Shown here: one piece after another, positions 36,001 to 45,022 of the stretch
Numbering within the stretch: the first letter of the stretch is position 1
How the letters are laid out: the number at the start of each line of letters is the position of its first letter
Assembly (NCBI GenBank): GCA_036937835.1
Contig: CM072870.1
Span: 3,494,501 to 3,558,500 of the forward strand
Origin: Pampus argenteus
Lineage: Eukaryota; Chordata; Actinopteri; Scombriformes; Stromateidae
Reading direction: 5' to 3'
DNA length: 64,000 bases
The notes under the pieces: generated by a model
What the model was told of the DNA's origin: nothing
What the model saw: the letters and a program-made list of their open reading frames with translations, nothing else
Database searches by the model: none
Program-made: the position numbers and the translations under genes

Positions 36001-37767
36001 CAAAAGACCTTTTCTTTCTGTTGAGGCAAAAAAAAAAAAAGTAAACGTTGTTCCGTGGTGAGGAATAAGAACTGATGAACAACACTGAGCTCAAACTCAG
36101 ATTTAAGGAATTGTTTATAGAATATCAAGCCAAATTAAAATGAACAACAACAGTTGACAAGTTGTACTGTGCGGCCGACAGGGTCTAATCTCTCTGAACC
36201 AGAAGGCATCAGAAAGACTAGACACAGATTCAAGGAGTTATAGGTCTTATATACACACATATCCGTGCAAACCGTCACGTCCACAGCAGACATACACTCA
36301 TCCCAACTTCCTCCCATCATCAAGGCAGGTTATTAAGTTCAATGCTGTTACTTAAACCTTTCTATGAAGGGAGGGCTGACAGTTCAAGGAGACAGAGAGA
36401 GAAGAGAGAAATCATACAATTCATTAAACATACAAAGTAAACCTTATTATTAATGATTTATAATACCTCAGCTCAGAATAACAACCTTACACTTTCCAAT
36501 AAAGTTACACAATGACATTATGTTTGACTGAATTAATATGATTTAAGTAGTTTGCCACTAAGGGCAATGTCAACAGGCCATCAGCTTGGTTAAACCATTT
36601 AAAACATTCTCTAACACAAATAACATCATAAATGCAATACATTTCATACAGCCTGCAGTCATATGTACTGGTTTTAAAATGCCGCTATACATAGATTATT
36701 TTACATTTTCAATTGTTAGCAGGTTAAACCTAATGGAAGTATGGTTTGCTGTAAAAAAAAAACCAAAAAACAGGCTGTTTGACTGTGAAAGGTACCATGT
36801 GTTTCATATGGTAGATTTAATCATCCAGAGTCAAAAAAGACAATGATGTTGGAGCAGAATGTCCATTTACTTTTACAGTTTAACTAGTGTATGTTTGTTT
36901 ATGTCCATGCTTTACTTTAATATTAATTTCAAGAAGAAGTATTGACTACTTGCTTCGTCTTTTATTATTGTGGCACCAGAATCATCTTTATTGGAGATGA
37001 ATGTGAACTGATTTATTTCTTTTGTAATGATTGTGTATGGGGGAAAAGTATTTTTGGACCACTGGGTGTCACATGACCTGAAATACTGACTGCGGCCAAA
37101 ATCACCTCACAGCCAAGTGTTGTTATGGGGGCTTGGAGCACAGTTTCATGTGGAGGGTTATTAGATCCACTGAGACACAACAGATGACTGATGACACATG
37201 ACTGAACTAATAATAAAAATATGAATGAAGCCAATAAGATTCAACATAATCTTTATATGTACAGTAAACAGCAACTCCATCTGCTGATGCAGTGGAAAGT
37301 TACTAAGTGGATCCATAATAATAATAATCATATGATAAAGTTCATTCATGTGGAGGACAGTATTCAAACCCAAGTCTCCATGTTTTCTTTTCCTTTTATG
37401 ATCCACAGATGTGGAATCGCTTAAATTTAAATACACATCTGTGTGCTTGTACATTGGTTGGCATAACAACATGAATTCATTGGTTGGGGTTTAGGCTATG
37501 GATTGAAATATTTATGATTTACATGTAAGTCTCATATCTGACAACTGAAAGAAAAGAAAGGTTTCAAAGATCAAACAGAAAGTTCAGGCAGCTTTATATT
37601 TATGCGATAAAGACATCAGACATTGTAAATGGCACTCACTGAACCGAATATGACAGCCTTTTCATAATAAAAGTCACATATCCACATCATTAAAGTGAAT
37701 TGAATGCAGCCATGTTCTTCAGTCAGACGTAGACTGGTGACTCATGTGATGCTCTTCAGTCAGGTTT
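33001..37767. other. intergenic region nfic-smim24
   Basis: 4.8 kb between the nfic distal promoter and the smim24 stop codon. It holds a GAGGA tandem repeat (35018-35164), A-rich stretches (33308-33330, 34009-34038) and a few short CA runs. No exon is recognised; part of the right end must be the smim24 3' UTR, whose poly(A) site I could not fix. Confidence 0.6.
35018..35164. repeat. (GAGGA)n pentanucleotide tandem repeat
   Basis: About 29 near-perfect GAGGA units, an all-purine plus strand of nearly 150 bp. The flank to 35190 degenerates into GATGGGATGC-like units. The pentamer explains the three Leu-Ser-Pro repeat open frames on the minus strand, which are not genes. Confidence 0.97.
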
Positions 37768-40700
37768 CTACAGACTGGTTTGTTTAGTATCACCATCGTC
37801 CATCCCTAGAGCCCTGTTATAACCAACTCTCTTCTCATCCTCCCTGCAACAAGACAACAACACGCAGACAGGTTGCAGATATCACAAAGGTAAGTCATAA
37901 TGTTTGGTAAATGTGTCCTGATATGAGACTACAATAGAGGCGAAGAGCAATGTTTAAAAAAAAACTGAACTATTTTTCAAATGTATATGATTAACTAGGT
38001 GCTGAGTGAGAGTAACTATCTGCATTGCACAGACCAATGTGAGCAATTAGTGTACAGGTATATAAAAGGTGACAAACATGACATTTATTAATTTATTTAT
38101 TAATAATATTTTGGTGATGTAAACACAGTCTCTTATGTCCAAGTTCAACAAAAATAGTAAAAATAAAAACATCACTGGACACCCTAAGATGATTTTTACA
38201 AGGTCTCAGATTTTCAGCTTGTCATACTTGAGGCACGTCAATAATCATCATTAGGAAATATCAGCTAGTGCCGGTTTCAAAGCTTTACAAGTACTCTGAC
38301 TCTTCGAACCTTGGTGAAGCAGCCGTGTAAGACTCTGAAAATGAAAGTTATTAGAAGATAGCAGAGTGCTGTCAGCTTGCAGTTTCTACAGTGTGAAATG
38401 TAGCTGAGAGATGGTAGTTAACAGGAAGTGAGACCTGGTCAAATGATGGTCAGAAAGACAAAAGCAGAACCTGCAAGATTAAAACAAGACCTTCACGGAG
38501 GAGTCAGTAGAAGAAAACCTCATTATAAAATCCAATATTAGAAACAAGCGTTGTTTATTGATGAAGTTAAATCAGAACTCTTTGACTACAATCAGTAAAG
38601 GTATGTCTGGAGGAAAAAAGGAGCAGCGTTTCATTTACAGAACACCTTGCTAGCCAGCGTGGGAATGGACCCATCATGCTTTGGGGTTGTGTTGCAGCAC
38701 AGGATGAAGGGAATAATAGGTTCCACTAAACACCAGCAAAACATCACAAGCTGAAAGAGGATGACTTCTACAAGATCCTAAATATATCTCCAAGTCCATC
38801 ATGGACGACCTCAAGAGACAAAGCTGAAGGTTTTGGAACGACGTCGCAGTCCTCTGACTTAAACATAAATGATAATCTGTGAGTAGGAGGAGTAATGTCA
38901 TGCAATGCAAGAACTTTGGTGACCTAAATCTTGGTTGGAACCAGAGACCAGTGGAGGCGAGGAAACACATGGCCTGGTAAGTAAGATAAGTGAAGGAGTA
39001 TTTGCCAAACTCAGCTCCAGCAGAGGACACCGTATCTCGAGCACAGCGAGGTGCAGCTGAGTGAGGCTATCAACAGGCTAGAGGACCAGCAGAACAGGTC
39101 CAGACACAACGACATCAAGAAAGGGTGACAACACCAAAGATCCTGAATCTCACAGAGAGTCAGCAAGATTGTATACATCTGTCCTCACAACTGCGTGGAT
39201 AAACAGCTGGTCATGGGTGAAATTGCTGTTTCCGGGAGCTGCGTTCATCTCTTTGAGGATTTCCCACCCACAGTGGAAAAAAAGACGGCGTGAGTTTCTG
39301 GAGGTAAAGAAGTCATTCTGAGCACTGGGGATCCCCCTACAGGATGCTTTTCCTGCAGTGTTGCACATCACACATGATAACAAGCTCCAGCACAAAACCA
39401 TAGCAGAAGCATGACGGTATGTTGAGGAGAGGCAGAAAGACATAATGGACAAATGCAATGCAATCTAGAATTAGGCCAACAGTTATATAAAGTTTAGATT
39501 GAAGTGAAGTTACATCAGGTACACACGGGTGGTGATTTCCATCATATCTACGTATCACAAGGACTAAAATAAAGATGTAGGCAGAGATACAGAAACAGAC
39601 TTATTGTTTGGTATGACTGATAGCAGTGAGTCTGGGAGTCTGTAAAGGCTTACTTTAGAAGAGTCACTATTCCAAACATGTCACACTGAAAGAAAACACG
39701 AAAAAGAAATCCAATCCAACTAAAACATCATTAAAATACAGGCTGAGATGATTCTCAGTGAGAAAGCTTTTACGTCATCATTTTATCAAAGGCAACAACT
39801 GTATGGACAAGATTACTAATTATTGTATTATTAACTAAATCATAATACAATAGCAGGGGTTGGAGATATGGGAGTAAAAAGACATTTAGATATGAAAGAG
39901 ATTAGTTCGATCTTTGTACCAAAGAAGTTCTTTTATAGAACTAACTTTGGGTTTGGTAGTATATCAGGATTCATTAAAAGCATTGCATAGGGTTCCATGG
40001 TTCTTTTCTATGGAACCAATTAAAGTAGGTGCAGGGTTCAGTGCTCAGCGTGGAACCTGCCATGGTTGCATCTTGAGCCTCCTTCTGTTTGCAGTGGCTG
40101 TTGAGCTCTTAGCAGAACTCATTAGAACTATTTCATTGATTAAGGGATTCAATGTTAAAGGCACAGTACATAGAATATCTCTTAATACATCCTGCTGTAC
40201 ATATTTGAGATAGATACTAACTACTATCCCATGTATGTTTATGACAATTTTGGACACATATCAGGTTTTAAAGTGAACTTGTTTAAAAAAGGAGCCATGC
40301 CCATTGTTACTGATGCAGGCCCTGCTCCACCTAGTGGCTTTCCTTTTTATTGGTCACTTGAGGAGACCTTGGAATCAGTCCCTCCTTTAAAGATCTGGTT
40401 AAGGGTAAACTAATTATAATGCACATTAAAGAAGACTTTCAGAGCATTATTTTTTTTTCACAGTAATATAGTGGGCGTAACTTTGGGTTAAACATTTGGG
40501 GGGTCACACTCAGGGCCGTTGCAGGATTTCAAAACTGATGCGCGGGCTAAAAATCTTTCAATTTTTGAATGATTGGGGGTGCATTACATGTCACACAAGA
40601 GATCTATATTGCTGAAATTACTTTAATTACTTAAATAACTTACGTTTGAATAAAAAAAATAAACGTGGCAACAGTAGGTTAAACTTGGTTTGATCTGGCA

Positions 40701-41746
40701 AGTATATTCAAACTAGTTTTGGAGAACGCATATTACCTCACCAAAAAGAAGCATTTTAAACACATTTTGCCCTCTAACTAGCATATTAACAATGCTTTTC
40801 ATTTTTTTATGTTGTTTCAGTGTTTCCCACATAATTTTACTGTAATATTTAGCTTACATTCTTTATGCAATGTTATAGCCCATTTCAGGTATTCCATGTT
40901 TATGCTCACATGAACTCCCCTTGGCTTAACATTTTGTCTAACTCAGGGATCGGCAACCTATGGCTCGCGAGCCAGATGTGGCTCTTTTGATGACTGCATG
41001 TGGCTCGCAGAGGAGTGAATGTAAGCCGGTACGGTCCGGTACTGAGCGTGCCACCGCTACCACTAACCAGCAACTTCACCACACTGACAGCAAAGAGTAA
41101 ATGTACGGGAGAGAAACCGGGTTGGGTCAGACCAAGTATTTGGCAGGGGGGAACTACATTACCAGATGATTAGAGATGCTACGGTTTTTATGGTAAATAC
41201 AGTTAATAAGGAAACAAATCAACACATTGTTCATGCAAAATAATGAATACATTTATTAATCGGAATGATGTGATTATATTGGGGGGGTTATATTGGTTGG
41301 ATCTGATTATTGGTGGGGTCATGACCCCCCTATCCCCCGTGTAAATTACGCCTATGTATATATATATATATATAATTTTATTTGTAATTTTTTTTTAATG
41401 TAATGGAATATGAATGATATGATGAATAATATATTGAATGTGTGACGTATGTGGAACATGTCAAAGTTGGAATGAAGCTTGTAGCTGAAGAGCTGAAGGT
41501 ATGAATGAGTTGAAAATGCATGAACATTCTATTCATTCATTCAATGGGTACTTAGTAGTGACTATGTATTTTCATTCCGTAATGATGTTAAATTTTTTAA
41601 TTTATGTTCAATTTATGACAAAATATTTATGCATTAATGTTTACTGAAAAGTATTTTCTTCCATCGTCCATATCCTAGAGAGACTGTGTTTACATCTTTT
41701 AATAAAAAAAATCACCAAAATATGTTTCGTCAAGGGGTAGCCAAAC

Positions 41747-41809
<63 letters not shown>

Positions 41810-41833
41810 GTGTGCGTGTGTGTGTGTGTGTGT

Positions 41834-41874
<41 letters not shown>

Positions 41875-42911
41875 TGACCTGTTCTTTCTGAGCAGTCTGT
41901 GAATAATTAGGATGATGAAGACAATGAAGAGGAAACCAACTACTGCTGTCAGACCCACCAACCAGGGGTAAAGAGTCGCTGACTGAGATCCTGCTGCTGC
42001 TACTCGAATGCCAGTCTGCACACCTGAACACACACACACACACACACATGGTAGGAATACTAATGGAATATATTGTTCTGAATGACATATGAACAGCAGT
42101 GCTTTAAAGACAACTGATATTCCATTTTCTGCTTGTTCCGTCACCTTGAACTTCACACATTAGCTGAATTCTTACATATTATCAGTTATTATTACTCTGC
42201 TCATATTTCCAAGCAGGCCAAGGTTAATAATGGAGATTAGAATTTGCTGATAAGTGACTGCTACACACTGAGTGTGAACTGATAGTGAACTATTCACCTG
42301 ACAGTAAATATTAATGTGTTATTCTGCTGGTCTGTCTGGTTTGGTGAGATGAGTTTACTGTACTGTATGTTTTTTAACCATGTTGGAGACAAACATTAGT
42401 CACATTATGATGGATGGATGAGGCCTTCAGGATCTGAATCGAAATTCGAACTCAATTAAGCAAGTGTTGAGAAAAGACTTGAGATTAAGAAGAGCTAAGT
42501 CACAAGAAGAAGAAAAAAAAGTAATGAGTATAAAGTCAAAATTATATTAATGGGGAATTGTTGAAGCAAGTTATCAAGTTATGTCAGAAAATGTACATAT
42601 AAATTACATATATTAAAAACAAATTGCACCTTTTATTCCAACAGTGCCACTAACACTGAATGAAGAACATAAAAGAGAAACATAAAAAACATAAAATATG
42701 ATCACACATTATCTTAGCTTGGCTTCACAGTTATATTGCAATCATTATTTTTTACTTGAATGGGTAAACACATATGATGCAATATTTATATAATATTATA
42801 TATTGTGTATATATATCGAGAGAGGGAAGAGAATAGAAAGGTTTTACCTTTCTGAGCTGAGCAGCTGATGACACACAGCAGCACACAGAACACAGAAAAA
42901 CACAGATTCAT
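37768..42911 (-). CDS. smim24: smim24, small integral membrane protein 24
   Basis: Three coding exons: 42848-42911 (64 bp), 41879-42023 (145 bp) and 37768-37843 (76 bp); 285 nt in all, 94 residues plus TAG. The product has a signal peptide (MNLCFSVFCVLLCVISCSAQ), a short lumenal segment, a transmembrane helix in LYPWLVGLTAVVGFLFIVF, a basic stop (HRLLRKN) and an acidic cytosolic tail ending QTSL, a class I PDZ-binding motif. The PWLVGLxAVVGFLFIV block is the hallmark of human SMIM24; the related PDZK1IP1 (MAP17) has the same plan. Human SMIM24 is about 130 residues, so the tail is shorter here. The function is poorly known, probably in epithelial apical membranes. The final exon was chosen because phase 2 joins to EDEKRVGYN...TSL-stop. 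Confidence 0.88.
38595..38900 (+). mobile_element. Tc1/mariner-like transposase fragment, degraded
   Basis: Plus-strand translation in shifting frames gives YVWRKKGAAFHLQNT, then WNGPIMLWGCVAA, then SQSSDLNINDNL. These match the Tc1 transposase landmarks WRKKGEAF, SIMLWGCFAA and SQSPDLNIIENL in the right order and spacing. Stops and frameshifts make it non-functional. It is antisense to smim24. Confidence 0.75.
38990..39455 (+). mobile_element. L1-like LINE ORF1 fragment
   Basis: Plus-strand reading shows a heptad-like segment (LSEAINRLEDQQNRSRHND) followed by RRREFLEVKKSF, a GIPLQDAFPAVLHITHDNKL-like stretch and RYVEERQK. This is the order seen in L1/Tx1-type ORF1 proteins (coiled coil, then the C-terminal domain with FxxVKxxLR...YPARLRI...F). 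It has several frameshifts and stops. Confidence 0.6.
39905..40420 (+). mobile_element. L1-like LINE reverse transcriptase fragment
   Basis: The frame at 39914-40213 contains SAQRGTCHGCILSLLLFAVA, a decayed copy of the L1 motif RGTRQGCPLSPLLFALA, followed by an IKGF segment. After a break, 40231-40413 reads FGHISGFKVNLFKKGAMPI, matching the L1 phrase SGLKINxxKSE. Same strand and order as the ORF1 fragment, so both may come from one insertion that has lost its endonuclease. Confidence 0.65.
40472..41353. mobile_element. inverted-repeat DNA transposon remnant with an embedded hAT-like end
   Basis: The left end GGGCGTAACTTTGG...TTGGGGGGTCA (40473-40507) matches in inverted form the right end TGACCCCCCTAT...AAATTACGCC (about 41321-41353), as expected of a non-autonomous terminal-inverted-repeat element of roughly 880 bp. 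Inside, CAGGGATCGGCAACC (40944-40958), followed by TATGGCTCGCGAGCC, is a typical hAT terminus; its partner end is not visible. Family assignment of the outer element is open. Confidence 0.45.
41748..41876. repeat. (TG)n microsatellite at the smim24 exon 2 donor
   Basis: About 128 bp of TG units with a few interruptions (GCG, TCT). On the smim24 sense strand it is a CA repeat beginning a few nt after the exon 2 5' splice site. It generates spurious cysteine-valine and threonine-histidine frames. Confidence 0.97.
42029..42048. repeat. (CA)10 microsatellite at the smim24 exon 2 acceptor
   Basis: Reads as (TG)10 on the smim24 sense strand, directly before TTCAG of the exon 2 3' splice site, in the position of the polypyrimidine tract. 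Confidence 0.95.
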
Positions 42912-42983
42912 CCTGAATGTATCAGACAGGTTGGCTCCACACACACCACGACTGGACCTGTAGCTGGAATGAGCTGCTGAGAA

Positions 42984-43015
<32 letters not shown>

Positions 43016-43798
43016 CTGACTCTAACTGTGGTCAAAGTTTACAGTCCAGAAAGAGGTTGTCACAGAAATCTGGGTGTGTGTGTGTGTGTTATCTGCTGTG
43101 TTACTCATCGACAGTTTTCTGCACATGTTACATAAACATGATCACAAGCTTCAACTGTCTAATTTTCTGCCAGAATCTGATAAAACCATAAATAACAGTC
43201 AAACATCCCAAACCAGACATGTGTCCATTCACACCACTAAGCAGTTCACCTGCACTCTCCTCAGCTCAGTATGAGCCAAACAGTGTGACTTTATCTCAGG
43301 TGTGCTTAGTGAGGCTTTGAGCACACAGCCTACCTGCCAACCCAATAACAGTTCAAATCTGTATATCTTACTGTATGAGATCATTTCATGTAAAGTAATA
43401 TAATTATTTCCTGTGGAACTATGAACTCAGGAGCCTTAACTGAATGACCACAATCCGGTTTACTACTTCCCATATGCTCGAGTAACCTTCAGAATAAAAT
43501 TAGCTACTTAAAAAAAAACGTCCTGTGGGTGAAATTAATGATTAATTTCATTTTATGTCTTATTAAATAGTAAAAATGTACGTGTTGTGACAATAAAGTA
43601 CAGGTCAAAGGTGACTGTGTCGTTTTGTGCAAGGTATCTTGGAGATGAGGCTTTTATTATGAAGAATTGTTCACGGAAGTGTTTTTTTTTTTTGCTAGTA
43701 GCGGGCGGAACCGAGCGGAACGCAGACTGTTTAGGGTGGGGAAGAAAAACGATAACAGCTCGGAGCTACCAGGACATATTTCAGTGACTATACTGACA
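42912..43798. promoter_or_regulatory. shared smim24/lrrc40 promoter interval
   Basis: The start codons of smim24 (minus) and lrrc40 (plus) are 887 bp apart and divergent. Near lrrc40, an ETS/GABP-type site (ACGGAAGTG, 43672-43680) and a GC-rich segment GCGGGCGGAACCGAGCGGAA (about 43700-43719) precede the ATG without a TATA box, as in housekeeping promoters. On the smim24 side there is a (CA)n run (42984-43009) and a possible 5' UTR acceptor (TTTCTCAG) just downstream of it in sense orientation. Confidence 0.55.
42983..43064. repeat. inverted repeat arm 1 (partner 44940-45009)
   Basis: Positions 43011-43064 are the exact reverse complement of 44940-44993 (54 bp, no mismatch). Both arms continue into a (CA)n/(TG)n run with one mismatch at the boundary. 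Confidence 0.85.
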
Positions 43799-44988
43799 AT
43801 GTCTCGTTTCAAAAGAGCGGATAAGGCGGACTCTCTGGCGGGCTTCAGGACGAAAAACACCGAACCCACTATTCCTCAGGGTCTGCTAAAGGCAGCGCGG
43901 AGGAGTGGGCAGCTCAACCTGTCCGGCCGGGGGCTGACAGAAGGTATCACTTCACTTATTAGCTAGCTCATAAAGTAGAGCACCGCTGGAAGTCTAACTC
44001 TGCCTTTGGAAGTATTCAAATAACGCAAATACAAACCAGTGTTTACCTGAACTTTAATTAATTAATTGGAATATAAGTATGTGTTTTTAAGTTATGCTCA
44101 TGAAGCATATGAGTTACTTATTCTCGCCTATTTCAATGATCAGATATGCTCTCACTTTTCTTTGAACCGCACTAAATACATACATACATGGTCATATAGG
44201 CCACATGATGACAGGATCAGTGTATTTCAGCACATTGTTGTTCTGCTGGCTGAATGTTCACCTTGCTTTAAGTTGCATGTATATCATATGGTAAATGGAA
44301 TGAAAAGACACACAATGCTGCTCCTGTACACAGTGCCAAATAATTCAACAGTACTACTCATCAAACATCTCATAAATATAAATTTAGTCGGGATAAAAAC
44401 TAAAAACTACCCGATAGACAGAAACAGAACAGAGACAGCAGAGATAATCAATGAACAAATGCATATTTGGTCCCATTTAGGAGCAAATACAGGAAGTGGC
44501 TAACAGAGACCTCTGAACACTTTGCAGCATTTAACAGACACACACACACACACACAACACTAGTCGATGCAGCCCTGCGTGTGTAATAACCATGTGAACA
44601 CGTCTCAGTCCCTCAGAATGTGTATCGTCTAAACGTGGACACACCAGAGGAAGCCCAGCACGATGTGTCCTTCGGAACGTCAGATCGCTGGTGGGAACAG
44701 ACTGACCTCACCAAACTGCTGCTTTCATCCAATCAGCTGACACAACTTTCTGAGGACATCAGTCTACTGCCTGGACTCACTACACTGGATGTAAGTAACA
44801 CCACGAATGAGCCTGACTCAATAACTTAATACACAAATCCTACATGTGTTATGAATATGTCAGTGGAAAAAAAGCACATGGAATCTGATCATTTGAGGTT
44901 GTGTTTTGGGCACGTCACACCCCTCTCTCTTCCCTTGTTTGTGACAACCTCTTTCTGGACTGTAAACTTTGACCACAGTTAGAGTCAG

Positions 44989-45022
<34 letters not shown>

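Larger units (their letters stand above)
37844..41878 (-). other. smim24 intron 2, transposon-rich
   Basis: A 4-kb intron holding remnants of a Tc1-like transposon, an L1-like LINE and inverted-repeat DNA transposons, described separately. It begins, on the gene's sense strand, with GTCAGA followed directly by a CA repeat of about 125 bp. Confidence 0.8.

Noticed and set aside
38270..38345. Possible smim24 last exon (after TTTTCAG: SYTAASPRFEESEYL-stop)
   Set aside because: 37768-37843 fits phase 2 from exon 2, gives an acidic tail and a PDZ ligand, and makes the total coding length a multiple of three.
41686..42088. Cys-Val and Thr-His repeat frames
   Set aside because: Translations of the TG/CA microsatellite. 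Only the 41879-42023 part is coding, as smim24 exon 2.
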